This document shows positions 1-12,358 of a stretch of DNA of 64,000 nucleotides, piece after piece. This DNA is from Fennellomyces sp. T-0311 (lineage: Eukaryota > Mucoromycota > Mucoromycetes > Mucorales > Lichtheimiaceae). The stretch lies in contig JALLLT010000025.1 in assembly GCA_025266875.1 (NCBI GenBank), positions 434,001-498,000 of the forward strand, given 5' to 3'. A program made the translations under genes and the position numbers. The first letter of the stretch is position 1. Each line of letters starts with the position of its first letter. Under the pieces are notes generated by a model, which saw only the letters and a program-made list of their open reading frames with translations, was not told the DNA's origin and did no database searches.

Positions 1-2971
1 TCGATTATAGATTCTAAATCTTTGTATAGATTGTTTTCCGATAGGGAATCTATTGTTGTTTCGCCGTTGTCCGGAGACATAAACTTGTGCTCTGTTATTC
101 GATTCGAAAACTTGCTGGTGTCAGAAAAAGGTTTGGTAGAGCTCGTCATCACCAGAAGTGCGTCACGAACGCTTATGAATTCTACCGCCTTATCTCATGC
201 TGTTTAAGTAAAGATCCTTCAACTACATAAATCTAAAAAATATGTTCACTGACTTGTCCTGTGAAAGTGGAGCGTTGCCTGTTTGTTCGTTTTGCTGGCT
301 TTTTCGCGTCGAACTTATGCTGATTTTCGGTTTGTGTTGTACTGTAGTTACAAATTATTCCTTTTTCGCGAATGTCACCGACATATTTGGAAAGTGCATG
401 CTGCTTCGGGAAGTTGAGACCAGTCTAAAATGTTCAATAGGTTATGTTTATACGTTAGTATAAGCGCTATGCTCTACTATTGTTTCTTATATCCGCTTTT
501 TACAACTCACCGGTGACAAAGGAATGAATATAGAGCTAGACTGAACATAGTTCTCCAAAGTTTCTTCCATAAAAGTCAGCGATGTTTCATCATGTTCTTT
601 TGCCGCTGCTAGAAACCAAAAGTCAATGAAGTATCTAAAGCACATTGCTGCCTGCGATGGGATTAAATCGTAGACGCAAGGTAGCAGGCACTATCGTATG
701 AATAAAAACACACAGTTAGATACAAGTGTTGATTAGAGGAGCCAATACTGCTTTGCTATCACCTTCATACAATCAACAAGTTCGTGATATGTCGCATTTT
801 TTAAGCATGATGGCAAAATACCGTTCTCGAAATGTCGTAAACCACGATATCTTGGTAGGTTTCTCGCCCTTTGTCACATAATAATTAATAAAGGACGTAT
901 TCAATAGAGCGGAAACATTTCAAGTTACCGTGCAGTAACCGTGTCCAATGCCTCATTTCCATGCTCATTGACTATAAGTTCCTCGATAAAGCTCATAAGG
1001 TGATCACCAAGAACACCTCCTAGCTGGTGCAAGTCATCTGCTAGTAATGCTGAATGTATGTCAAATCGTGGCAAGTCCCAAAATGCATTCTAGCCGCCCA
1101 TGTCGCGTTCGTTAATTGGTTGTTATATATATGCATTACAAATGGAGACGTTTGTAAAAGTACTCACATATACTGGATGTATCGAATGCTCTTTACAGAT
1201 GTCCTCTGCCTTACTTTTATTCGGTGCGCCTTTTACCTCCCAATACAGTTCTTTCGAATCCTTGTTAGTTCGAGGTTTAGCACATGGATGCTTTGAGGAA
1301 GGATCATGCAGCAAGTCCTTTGTTATGGTACACCGAGGACAGGGACATTTAGTACTGTCGCCTTGGCGAGTTGTTGCAAGTAAGCACCTTTACCGGCACT
1401 CGTTAATGCTATTCCTGTTTTTTTTCTATACATATTTCGAACTCACTGTTCAGGATAATCAGCGGTATACGCTGCGAGGAATGGAACGCAATTATAGAGC
1501 AAGTTCATTGGACCACGCATCAGAAATCTTTTATAAACTTGTTAGTTCACAAGAGTATAAATTATATATCGTACGCTTACTCGTTTTTCTTGGTGAAAGG
1601 CTCCAATATAACGGACATTGCATGATGGAATATTGCTTTCTTTGCAATGCGGAACCAATCCGATTTGCCGTACGCCTTCGATTCAATAATTGGAAGATAA
1701 GCGAGCGTACGAGCAGATCTAGAGCTGTACTTGTTACGAATCGACATTGGTACGTTTCCTACATGCAATATTTTTATGAGTTTGAAGTGCAAATGTAAGC
1801 CTTAACCCACCGAGCTTAATATACACCGGCCAAGCTTTATAGCGCTGATTTTCCCAGATCACAGTTTGATCCGATGACAGCATTATGGACAAGACAACTT
1901 TATCCTTTCCGATCTCTTCCTATATAGTCAATAGTAACGCCTTGCTATTAGACTATTTGTATCAAGGCAAAACTGTAAAGCATTTCATATCGCGGGGTAG
2001 AAATTTTACCTGCGCATTGTTCCACCAATCTCCAGTATGTATCTCGGTATATACACGCTCATCTCCTCGGTATAGTTTTGATGGCGTCAAAACAATATGG
2101 TTTTGAAAACTTGGATCACTAAATATGCTCTCAGACACGTCAAAAATGTCGCGATAATATAAAGTGGGTTGCTTCCCGATCGAAGACTGAAACAAAAGCT
2201 GTTTGTTTTCAGGGAAGTCTTTGACTGTGTTTACATCGATTGCGTATTCCTTGAAATCCTGCAAAACTTAGTGAGCGAAAATTCTTTAATTATTGCTTGC
2301 TACTCACAAGATTCTGTTTTTTAACTGTTTCCTTGGCCCTTTCTCTTACAGTCTCCCATGTCCTACATGAAATCACTTCTTCGCTTCTCCGCGCACGCTC
2401 TAGAATACAAACAAGCCTATGTTGAAATATCTCAGCATAAATCCATCGTTTAATGCTAGTACAGTCATATTACGTACCGCTCGTATTGAATATGTGACAG
2501 CTCATTATCAAGAGTGAACCTGATTATAGCTTTTTCCAATGCATTAAATTTATGAAGATCTTCGACAATAAATTCACCGTAATCCTTTGGTGACTCAAAG
2601 CTCTTTTCTATATGTATACGACCGCATTTCAATCACTAAAATGTTTAAAGTGAAGCCCTACTAACCTTCACGCAAGCTGTTTTTTTGGGTCTCCCGTATC
2701 TCTTCACTTTGAGAAGGCTCTTCGCTATTGTCAGATTGGGGAGGGCGTTTACGCGAACCTAATTGTCTAGTTCCCACCTGATTTTGGCGAAATCAAGCAA
2801 CCTAGAGTTAGTTACATAAGCTGTAAGTATGATTATTGCAATTAATCATACAGATTCGGTAAAAATTCTGTCGGGTAACGGTTCATTTGGATGTGCACGT
2901 TGGATATGAGACTGCACATTCTTGTATGGTTTGTAGCCACATCTGTCAAATGGACATGGACCGCTTGTCAT
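1..2971 (-). CDS. Plavaka-family DNA transposase (CACTA-like), C-terminus beyond window
   Basis: The start ATG is at 2971. A C2H2 zinc finger follows at once (PCPFDRCGY...HIQRAH), as in fungal Plavaka transposases. Later blocks match the family in order: HIVLTPSKLYRGDERVYTEI with GDWW (about 2010-2110), LSSDQT and AWPVYIKLG (about 1820-1890), NVPMSIRNK with ARTLAYLPI (about 1600-1770), PFLAAYTADYPEQ (about 1455-1500), CPCPRC (about 1335), LADDLHQLGGVLGDHL (about 990-1040), GLRHFENGI (about 830) and FPKQHALSKYVGDIREKGI (about 360-430). The Asp in LSSDQT and those in ADDLHQL are probably the catalytic acidic residues; that is inference from the family. Blocks are separated by 45-60 nt GT-AG introns. 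One junction checked exactly (LG|GNVPM) keeps frame, and I saw no certain frameshift. Each exon looks open, so this may be a live copy. No terminal inverted repeat is visible because the element leaves the window. Confidence 0.8.
1..2971 (-). mobile_element. Plavaka-type DNA transposon, partial
   Basis: Element carrying the transposase described in the previous entry. The right boundary is unknown: nothing between 2972 and 3610 is recognisable as a terminal inverted repeat or target duplication. The left end lies outside the window. Confidence 0.6.
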
Positions 2972-3610
2972 TATTCGTTCTTCGATTGATTACTGATTGG
3001 CGTATACAGGTAATAAGAAAATATAAACGTTCACACAAATGTAAAGCATGTAATGATCCAAATGCGACACGCAAATTGCTATGCACGAGGATAATTAAAA
3101 AAATCTACCTAAATAACATGTGTGGCAATATGTGCATTTATCCTTTTACACGTTTTTTTCTGCAGCCGCTCAATATATGATACCGACTGAAACAGCAGGT
3201 AGGTACCTGTACGTATTCACACGGACAACCGAGCAAAAATTAATGTACCTCCTTAATTGCCGATTATGCATGAAACCACAGACATCATTTACACTTATGC
3301 AGCCTTGCATTACACATATCACTGAGTACCAATTTTAGTATATTGTTATAATGCTAAACGTTTCTGGCCGGTAAGTGAAAGCGAACTATAAAGCTGCTTC
3401 AAGGAGTGAGTCGTTGAGTTAGAGTGACATATGACAACACTGTGAAGCTTGTATGGATGGGTGGTTAAACACGGGACATTCATAATCAGGGGGTACAGAC
3501 TGTGTAACGCATAGCACATTCTTGAGCTACTCACATTCCAGTGTAATCTATTAAAATACCTAGCTGAATTATCTCATCCTAAGCATCTTTTCTTTTTCAT
3601 TTTCATCAAC
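2972..3610. other. Intergenic, no gene seen
   Basis: AT-rich spacer between the transposase start and an orphan gene on the + strand. Open frames are short and have no recognisable family. It could hold the transposon's terminal region, but no repeat pair can be verified from one copy. Confidence 0.5.
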
Positions 3611-4789
3611 ATGACGGGCACTTTGAAGCGACAGAAATCTTTTTTTTACTCCAATGCGGACGAAGAAAGCGACAGCGACAACCATACGACAGAGCACGTA
3701 TCCAAAAAGCAGGCCATGTACGAGCGTACCGCTCAAAGGAACTCGCGTGCAGAAACAGAAGAACCAGTTCTAGACAAAAGCCAATTGAAGAAGCACTCGT
3801 AAATAATTGTACCACCTCCGCCTACTGTTTCTTAATTATTAAATTGATTTATAGGATTGAGCTGAAGATTGAACGTGATTCCACCAAGGAGCATGACTTC
3901 GTTAAGCTTTCAGCTCTTGACAGTTATTTACTCAATGCTTTTCCCTTGCGCGACGCGTACAAAGAAACAAGCCGGCGTGTACTGGACTTGGTTATGAAAA
4001 TCAATGGGGTCCAGCAGGGCGAGCTGGTTCATTACACGATATCCCAGAACCTAGTGACTGCCGTAAGCTTAACGATTGTTGACAATTAATTTCCATATCC
4101 TTACAGTACATTTGAGCAGTATACAACAGTCATTGGTGCACGCCGCACGGCTATGCACAACAGTGTCCGTGAGTTTTTGGACACGTACTCGTTCTTTGGC
4201 TTCGATTTTACAATCGATGCTGTTACCATCCCGGGTAACCGCAACAAGGAGTACTACACGGAGTTGCTGGAGAAGCAGAGGTGAGTACAATATGCCGCTT
4301 GGATATATACAATTGCTCATATGGTATATCTCACAGGTTCCTCCGCCGAGGGTACAGCAGCAACGGCCAGAAGTTCCAAAGTGATGCACTTATTGATTGC
4401 ATCAAGAAGGTGATGTTTTGCGAAACATCTGGCAGACCAAGGCTGCCAAAAACCATAACGCGTATCACGCGCGAGATTATTGTTCTCGTCGGCCTAGCGG
4501 TAATTTCATAACTAATATATATTTTTACTTCAGTCTTACCTTATATATACAGATGTACTATCGCGTGGCATCTGGGGCAAATGATCCCAGTCGCCCGGGT
4601 TACAGGCAGGACTTCTCTTGTAACTCGGACTGGGCTATTATATACCATGCCCTGATAAAGAGCGACGGGTCAAAGCAACAAATTGACTGGGAACAAACGG
4701 AGTCATACGTGACAGATGCCGTGTTTACGGGCACGGGAGGATTTCGCGGGGACAAAGAGGCAATAATAGATTCATTTTTTGATGATTAA
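3611..4789 (+). CDS. Unrecognised five-exon protein, likely lineage-specific
   Basis: Exons 3611-3798, 3855-4062, 4117-4280, 4337-4499 and 4553-4789 join in frame through GT-AG introns of about 53-57 nt. The product is about 320 residues. The N-terminus is hydrophilic and acidic (DEESDSDNHTTEH), then comes a helical region, a central segment with MHNSVREFLDTYSFFGFDF, and a C-terminal part with YRVASGANDPSRPGYRQDF ending in FFDD. There is no signal peptide or membrane helix. I do not recognise the family. The intact frame over five exons argues for a real gene. It sits between a transposon and a tandem repeat, so a transposon-associated origin is possible but not shown. Confidence 0.6.
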
Positions 4790-4799
4790 AATTCAAACG

Positions 4800-4805
4800 A
4801 ATAAA
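4800..4805 (+). terminator. Poly(A) signal of the orphan gene
   Basis: AATAAA lies 11 nt after the stop codon of the gene at 3611-4789 and is followed by a T-run. Confidence 0.5.
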
Positions 4806-5607
4806 CGTTTTTTTTTTTCATGGCGGCAATTATGTAATTAACAGTTGTTTCTTATCAAAAGCTGTTCATGTATCAATAATGCACCTGTAAGGCGTTGCAA
4901 AGGCATTTAATCGTCTATGGAAAGACAGGTGATTGACTATACAGAGACATTCAAAAGTCTTCAGAGAAGCATTCGACGGTCTATAGAAAGACACTAAATG
5001 GCCTTCAAGGAGGCATTCGATAGTCTGCAGAAGGACATTCAACAGTCTCCAAAGAGACGTTCGATGGTCTATAGAAAGGCTTTACGCTGTGTTTCGACTG
5101 AATTTTGAGCCGATGAAAAGGTATGCCAGAGCCGATATAAAGACAATCCAAAGGCGTCTCAAAGGTAAGAAAGGAATTCTGGCCTTTGCGAAAGGCTCAA
5201 AAGCCATTCTAGTCATCGCCCGGTGGGGGTCAGCCAAATGTAAAATTTAAGCCATCCTCGGCCCTCCTTTGCCCCCCTTGGCCATCGGGAACTTCTCTGA
5301 TGTATGATGGCCTTTTGGGGTTTACTTGAGAAATTTACAAGCCAACGGAAGTTACTTTAACACAGAGCTTATCAATAGCATACATGTATTCCCACTCAAA
5401 CTCCGTGCTGTGATCTACATGAGGCAGCAAGCTGTGCGATCAATATGCACGCTATGCCCAAGACAAAGAAAGTTGTCTACCAGAAGGATCAACTCATTGC
5501 GCAAAGAGAATTCATTGCGAAAAACTGTATATTAAAACTACTAGATCTTGAAACAAATGCAGTGTATAGAGAGTATAGATAATAAAAGATTCCCAAAAGC
5601 TTTTTTT
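4806..5607. other. Intergenic with tandem repeat
   Basis: Between two convergent genes. It holds the 22-bp tandem array (separate entry). From 5100 to 5300 there is a purine/CT-rich stretch with GGCC-rich words (GGCCATCG, GGCCCTCC, GGCCTTTT). I see no gene. Confidence 0.5.
4905..5080. repeat. 22-bp tandem repeat, eight degenerate copies
   Basis: Eight consecutive 22-nt units fill the interval exactly. The approximate consensus is ATTCgAtgGTCTatAGAaAGaC. The best conserved parts are ATTC at the start, GTCT in the middle and AGAnAG(A/G)C at the end. Units 4 and 8 (ATTCGACGGTCT..., GTTCGATGGTCT...) are closest; units 2 and 5 are most diverged. A weak ninth copy may precede it (4883-4904, ending AAAGGC). 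The spacing is constant even though the bases drift. Confidence 0.85.
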
Positions 5608-7085
5608 TTACTTGGTGCGTCGGTAGATCTTGTCCATGAATTCAGTGAAAACGTGCTTCTTGAGACCAACCGACTCGTCAAGCTTCTCGATCAAGGCAGT
5701 AAGATCCTTGAACGATTCGTCCTCATACTTCTTGTAGATGCCTTCAATGTCAAGGTCACGGTAAAGCTGCTTCACCTTGGCCTCAGCTGCAGCATCCTTC
5801 TTGCCATAGCATTCCTAATAATACTTGTAAGTCGCCTTTTCCGAGATATGCATATAAAACAAAAACTCACATCAAGGATGGCACGCTGTTCGGGGTTTGC
5901 GATGGCCAAGGCCTGGTTGATCAACCAGCTGCACTTATTATCCATGATATCGGTACCGATCTTGCCAATGAATTCGGGGTCACCGTAGCAGTCAAGGTAG
6001 TCGTCCTGGACCTGGAAGTACTTGCCGAGAGGAATCAGGATTTCCTCGGCGGCCTTGAACGAAGCCTGGTCCTTGATACCAACCTAGGCCCAGATATTAA
6101 CAACCTGCTCTCCTGAATCCATAAACCTGCTTACCATATGCATGGCCAAAGCCACAGGGAGGTAGAAGGAGTAGTACGCCGTCTTGTACACGACAATGAA
6201 ATGGTGCCTACAATGGCATCCACGTAAGAAACCGACACACACACACATATGGACGCTATCCAAACTCACTTGTCAACAGAGAACTTGCTCAAGTCAACGT
6301 TGTCTTCGGGAGCAGTGATCAGATCGCACAATTGGCCCAACTCCGTTTGGAAAGTGACCTAGATCAATTATGATAAGCCGGCGCTTATTCCCAGTATATC
6401 AGCACAGGTACCTCGTGGAACAGCTCAATCAGCTCAACATAGTAGTCGGTGCTCTTGAAGTACTTCTTCAAGAAGATGTAGATGGCCGACTCGAGAATGA
6501 ACGAGTCGTTGATGGCGACCATGCCAACACCGTCCTTGCGGTACCAGCAGGGCTGGCCGCGGCGGGTGATGGAGGCATCCATCATGTCGTCGGACACCAA
6601 GAAGAAGGCTTGGAGCTAAAATAGAATAGGGTTATTAACTTTGCCGATCGTTACCATGTTTGACTTGTCTACTCACGAACTCGACTAGCCAGCCGAGCAC
6701 CGAGGCCTTGAAGATATCATCGTCAGTGACGGCGTCACCCTTCAGGATACGGATCGTGTCGACCACCGAGAGACCACGGTTCAGCTTGCCTATACGTCGT
6801 ACAATCAGCTGTCACCGCTCGCACTTGCCAAATAAAAAATAACCCGCGTGCTCCATGACATTTTACCTCCAGGCACATTATAGTACAAGCTCTAATGTGA
6901 AGCACCATGTTAATCGTGCACTGTTGCATGATGATGCGCTCCTGATTTACCTGCTTCGTCCATTCGTAAGCATCTTCGGGCATGTTGTACTTGCGAAGCT
7001 CGGCAAGCACTTCGTCGGCCAGGGTGGGGAAGATATCGAGGAAAGCCTTGCGGTTTTCTTCCTTTTGCAACTTGACGCTCACCAT
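5608..7085 (-). CDS. ERG20: Farnesyl pyrophosphate synthase
   Basis: Condenses dimethylallyl/geranyl diphosphate with isopentenyl diphosphate to give C15 farnesyl diphosphate for sterols, ubiquinone, dolichol, prenylation and, in Mucorales, carotenoid-derived trisporic acids. Exons, 5' to 3' on the minus strand: 7085-6951, 6891-6867, 6789-6677, 6615-6412, 6358-6270, 6207-6135, 6083-5871 and 5814-5608. All phases close, giving about 352 residues, the usual length. Visible motifs are [19 protein letters not shown], the first aspartate-rich motif [14 protein letters not shown], the lysine in [16 protein letters not shown], and the second aspartate-rich motif DDYLD. The C-terminus is KIYRRTK, as in other FPP synthases. 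Exon 2 is only 25 nt. The start [10 protein letters not shown] is chosen because the conserved FLDIFPTL block follows after the normal short leader. Confidence 0.95.
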
Positions 7086-7444
7086 GATATGATTCTCGCA
7101 CTGTAATACGGCGCACTTAGACTTGGCTGGCACAGGCAGCGTATACACACAAATTTACCTGAGTGGATCTAAACTAAGAAGAGAAGAGAGAGATAGTTTG
7201 GCTGGCGCCGACACAAAAAATATGCTCGGCCCTTCAATGTTACTTCTGGCGGGTGTTGATGCAGCAGTCTTGGCTTATTTAGGTGATGCTTGCAAGATGA
7301 CGAGATGACAAGCTTTCTTTTTATGTTTATTGTGTATCATGCGATGCGATGGGTCAGAGAGGGAGAGAACGAGAGAATAGACTATGCGAAAGTAAAGGAA
7401 CATGAACTAGATGTGGGATGAATGGTTCTAAGCAGAATGCTGGT
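7086..7444. promoter_or_regulatory. ERG20 upstream region / GDH2 3' flank
   Basis: A 359-bp gap between two genes in the same orientation. It must hold the GDH2 terminator and the ERG20 promoter. I see no TATA box close to the ERG20 start and no further gene. Confidence 0.4.
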
Positions 7445-10400
7445 TTAGTTGACTTCAGCGTAGTAGTTTTCGCGCATGAACTCAAAGAAGGCAAAGTGGT
7501 TGGGAGTGGCACCGAACTTGTAGATGAACTGCGATGCGAGGTACGCGCCGAAGATGGCCTTGACGTAGTTCTCGGGCACACGCGCCAGCAGGGTCTCCAG
7601 GCCGAGCTTCTCGAGAAGGAGGTTGGGGAAGGCCTTGCGCAACACGGCATGACGGAGCTGGACGTTGTCCCACAGACCCGTGTTCTGCAGTTGTTCGTTG
7701 AGTTGGACGATGGCAATGGACAGGTCATCAGAGAGGTTGGAGATAGGAGTGCCGCTCTTGGAGTGTTCGCGCCACAAGGCCTCAAACTCGACTCGGGCGT
7801 TACGCTCAATGATCTGCTGCACTTCCTTGACGTATGCCTGGTAGAACTCGGGCAGCTGGCCATCCTTGACGCACATGTGTTCAACAAACTCGGCATCGTT
7901 GAAAGCCAGCGCAGCCAAGACTTCGAGAGACGACGATGTCACACCACCCTTGTTGGCCGATGCGTCCTTGAAGATCACGATACCAGCACGCTCCAGACGC
8001 AGACGGGCTTCCTGGGTGATAAACAGGTTGGCTCCCTCAACAATGTACTTGAACAAAGGAGTACCGTCCTGGTCGACAAGCTTCTTGACGTTGTACAAAT
8101 CAATGGATTCGGGACGGCCACCGCAGGGGACAAACACAGTAGCCGAAGCCATGGGGTTGGTGTGGAACGTGTTGCGGAATTGCAGACCGTTTTCAACAAC
8201 TTCACCGCTGGGCAACTTGACATTGTTCTCATCGACCAAAACACGGAAACCTTTGCTGCTCAACTTGGTGGCGTCAAAGTGGTTCACCATCAGACGCTTG
8301 TTGGCCAAACGAGACAATTCCTCGCGGTTGATACCAGTGGGATCGTAGAGGACACCGGAACCATCAACAATGGCAATCGTCTTGTCCTTGGAAATCTTGA
8401 TTTCGTTCGAGCCCAAGTCACCATCAGGACCACCGGTCTGCAACTTGGTGCACTCTTCTTCCTTCAAACCAAACGTGCGGTAGATACCCAGGACGTATTG
8501 GTGGACGGAACGGGTGGTCATACCGTAGGTGTCGTGAGGAATACCGCCCAAAGACTGGCTCTTGCCGGTGGTGAAGGCCTTCCAGAAGCTGGCGTTGCGA
8601 CGACGAGCATGTTGCGAAGCCCAGTCCATGTAGTCAGCGGTACCTTCATCGGGGCCAAAGAAGAGGATTTCAGGCTTGCCCATCAGATCCACCAAGGGCT
8701 CCTTGATACCCATGGTCTGGCCAGCGATCAACAGGTCAAGAACCGAGTCGACGTACTTTTCGAATGCGACGCGGGCCTTGTCCTGCTGGTAAATGTCGAG
8801 CAGAATGGTACCCTTGGAACCGCCTTCGGGGATATCCTTGTTCTTGCGCTGCTGAGTGGCGGCCAAAGCGTAGTTCTCATCAAACAAAGTGCGCTGGTTG
8901 ATCGAGTAAGCTTCACGGTTGCGCGAGCGGATGATACGGATACCACCACGAGCAACGTCACGGAAACGCAAGTGGAAGCCACGGAACTCGGAACCAACAA
9001 CGAGGAACATGCCATAGAGCTTGGTGGGGTACTCGATCTCGGGCAAGAAGCTGGGGTCAAGACGGAATGACAAGGCAACCTTGGTAGATTGGTAAAAGTT
9101 GGTCTTGAGCACATGCTTGTTGAAAGTCAAGAAGGATTCAAAGACGAGCTGTTCGTGGGCATTCGAGGTGACGCTCTTGATCTTCTTGCTGAGCTCTTCG
9201 TTGGTGAGATTCTCGACCGTGGTCAAGCGTTGGTATGAAATGGTGGGCTGGATCGAGGCCTCGCGCTGGTTGACATAATGCACGGTGGCAAAGTTGGCAT
9301 ACAACAGCTTGATCAGATCAGGGTACTGCTTGATGATATCGAGGATGTATTCGCGAGTGAAGGTGTCTTGGCGCAAGCGCTTCTTCATCTTGGTAAGAAC
9401 TTCTTCGTGCACGGGATTGCTCTTGTCCAAAATGTTGGTGAGGCTGAGGTATTCCTTGCCAAGGCGGTTCAAAAAGTGTTGGGCAAAGATCCAGCAAACG
9501 TAACCGTAGACGGTTTCTTGGACGGAGAGCTTGTTGGTCTTGAAGAATTCTTGCAAGGGAGTAGTGGGCAAGCAATACAACAGGGAGGTTTCCTTCATGA
9601 CCTGGTAGATCGAATGCTCGATGGGGATGGCACGAGTGTTGGGCAGTGGGTTCAGATACAAGCCCATGATGGTGACACCGTTGGAGAATTGTTCTATAAT
9701 AGTCCTATCGATCAGCATATCGCACTTTATCGCAAACCACTTTCTATCCCAAGAAACTTACCAACATATTTGCGAGTGGAGTACAAGTCATAGTAGTGGT
9801 ACAAATCGGACATGGCAGAAAAGAAACCTTGTGTGCTGCCCTGTCGGTAACCGATAACGAGACGGCGCTCGCGTGTGCCCTTCACCTCGTACATCTCGAT
9901 CACGGGGCCGGTGCGCTGCAACACACTTCTCATCACATCCTCGTAGATCTTGCGGGTGTAATCCGTGGCCTTCTTCAAAAAGTTCTGATCGGCCACCTGG
10001 TTGATATCGGTTTCTTGCTCAGGCGTGGGGGTGGGGTTGACAAAGTGACACTTGGTGACAAAGTAGCAGCGGAGTTGAGGAGTCATGGCGTTGGAAACCG
10101 TGGGCGAAGATCGGTACGACTCGACACGGTAGGCCAATGATGAGTTGGAGGGATCCAGGTACTGTTCATCGATTCTAATGCACACCATTCCCGATCAGTC
10201 TCCCAAACCCATGTACTAATATAAATAGTAACCCTTACCTCTTCTCACTCTGAGGGCCCTGCAATTGAGAAACACCGGGAGTGGACGAGTGGATATAAAT
10301 GGAGGAGTCCTCGGATTCCTTTTCGAGATTGATATCAAGCACGTTCTCGTGTTTGGTAAACGCTAGGATCTTGGCACCATATAAGGACATGATATGGTTG

Positions 10401-10706
10401 GCAATGGTCTCGACCGATTCCAAAGCAAAGTAGAAGTCATCGATACCCAAGTTACTATGGAGAATAAAGTTACCCCGTCAGTATTCCATTGATTGCCCTT
10501 TATTTGATCTTTTCTTACCCGTAGAACCAAGAAACTTCATTCTGTACCAATGCTTCTGGTAGAAAACCCGACTTTGCGAGATACTCACAGACCTGAACCA
10601 TCTGTTCATTCTTGCCAGCAAAGACATTGGCGTTGTATCCACCATCATCCACCGTGGTGTTCTTCTTGCTCACGCCGTTCGTGGAGGGGGGCGCTAGTCC
10701 AGTCAT
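7445..10706 (-). CDS. GDH2: NAD-specific glutamate dehydrogenase, large type
   Basis: Oxidises L-glutamate to 2-oxoglutarate and ammonia with NAD; catabolic, linking amino acids to the TCA cycle. Exons 10706-10519, 10454-10239, 10174-9762 and 9693-7445 join in frame to 1021 residues, close to the roughly 1,000-1,100 of fungal GDH2. A long N-terminal regulatory region precedes the catalytic core. Core motifs are GFHLRFRDVARGGIRIIRSR, then DIPEGGSKGTILL with the catalytic lysine, GPDEGTADYMDW, GGPDGDLGSNEIK for NAD binding and VPCGGRPESID. No clear mitochondrial presequence is seen. The last exon (2.2 kb) holds nearly all the catalytic part. The start MTGLAPPSTNG is the first in-frame ATG of exon 1. 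Confidence 0.95.
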
Positions 10707-12358
10707 AGTTTATAATAGATAAAAAAAGGGTATGGAGGTAAAAGCCGGCACAGAAAAGTGGCTATTTATACGAAAGCACTATGAGTCAGGAAACGTTCAG
10801 GGCACCCCCTTTTTTTTCGATCGCCCAGGTCCAGATTGAAGCGCTACTCGAATTTGATTGGTCTAACCGTGAGAACAATTACGTGCAACTAGGCACCGTG
10901 CATCCTTTGCCCAATCCCCGCGTGAACTATTTTTACAGTTCGCGTTCTCTCCGCCCACTTTTCCGCGGAATGAGACACAGTCTTTTTTTTTCTCGCGACG
11001 TACCCCTCTCTCTTGATAACAAGGTTTTATATTTTTTCTTCTTGATTTAGAGAATAAGGTAACGATGTGCTCAATGTTGCAAATAAAAAATTTAAGGTTT
11101 GTCATATCATGTGGACAACAGGCAAAAAAAAAAATAAAATTCGAATGCATCCGTCGTGGTGTGGGGTTTCTTTTTTTTTTTTTGGCACCGCGGAAAGGTG
11201 ACATGATTCATCCGCGGAGTGAAGTAGTCCCCACACAGCACTAAAAATGTCATGACGACATGCTCATTCATACATTATCCGTTTGCCGAGGCGGCGCCCA
11301 ATACGTTTCGGCTTCCCCCTGCCCGTGCATTTTTTTAGCAACCCCGATACGCGCTTGAAAAGGCAACTTTATTTGAGTCATGCAGATCCATTGGGCTACG
11401 TATTAGTAACAACCACGTATTACTAAGTCCTTGACGCGCATGGGTAATTGTCCTCTTCTGCGCAAAAGTACCGCTACGGCCGAAAGGGATGAAGCGTGGG
11501 TACCTTTGCAAGCGTATTTGGTATGTCCGCAGTCATGACGCGTGTACTCTATGGTTGTCATTTCGTATACATGATTATGCATGTTATCAATAAGAAAATG
11601 AAATGTGGTGTTTATGCAACACAATCATTCGCTTACGAGATTACGAATGTTCTCACGATAATAACGAATTCATTGTTACCCGATAATGGGCTTTTAAAAT
11701 GCCTCACAAGTGAATTTATTAATTACGCATATAGACTGAAGGGATAAGCGAAGTACAACTTTGAAGGGCCGGTGGAAAGATGTGGCAGAAAGTAAAACCT
11801 TTGGTCGCATGAATCGCGTCAACGGGTAATCTAACAAACGAGCTGTCAGGTTTGGCAGCTGTTTCACCGGTCAATCCGAAAAGGAGGGCTCTTTTTTTTT
11901 TCTCATGAAAGGAGAACCCCGTTCCACTAGCGGATGAAACATCGTTTTGAAATTCAGGGATGCCCCTTGAACTCTATAAATTTTTTTAAGAGCATACACC
12001 TTTCACAAATGAGGGAAGGGCTGATACTTCATCTCGATTGTCCATGAGATGACAAAGGTATGGGGTCCGTGCAACTCAGTGTCGTTTCAAAAAAAAAAAG
12101 TAAAATTCGGCGTTGTAAAACAATGTTGCTTTTAATTACAATTGATGGTTTCTTGGAAACAAAAAGGGTTTTGTTGTAACCAAGGGAAACAAATGTCATC
12201 TCAAAATGTTGTCACGTACACATTCCTGTGTATGAAATCGCACCCTGTATTTTTTTTCATTCTGAACTGATTTGGTAATACACCAAGATGAAAAATCGGC
12301 TTGAGCGCACTCCGAAAAGCGAAAGTGAGCGGTCGCGCATTGCTGCTTATATACATTA
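10707..12358. promoter_or_regulatory. 1.7-kb upstream region of GDH2, gene-free
   Basis: AT-rich spacer between the divergent GDH2 (minus) and the PPP1R21-like gene (plus). It contains many T- or A-runs of 8-12 nt (10809, 10982, 11125, 11170, 11889 and 12089 regions), typical of nucleosome-poor fungal promoters. A minus-strand ATG frame at 12196-12444 begins with a WD40-like string (see findings) but lacks support as a gene. Confidence 0.5.

Noticed and set aside
1100..1798. 232-codon plus-strand frame
   Set aside because: Antisense to several Plavaka transposase exons and their introns; no family likeness.
4905..5080. CRISPR array
   Set aside because: Repeats abut without spacers and the genome is eukaryotic.
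7418..9070. 550-codon open frame on the plus strand
   Set aside because: It is exactly antisense to the GDH2 catalytic exon. Codon bias of the real gene keeps this frame open; its translation resembles no protein.
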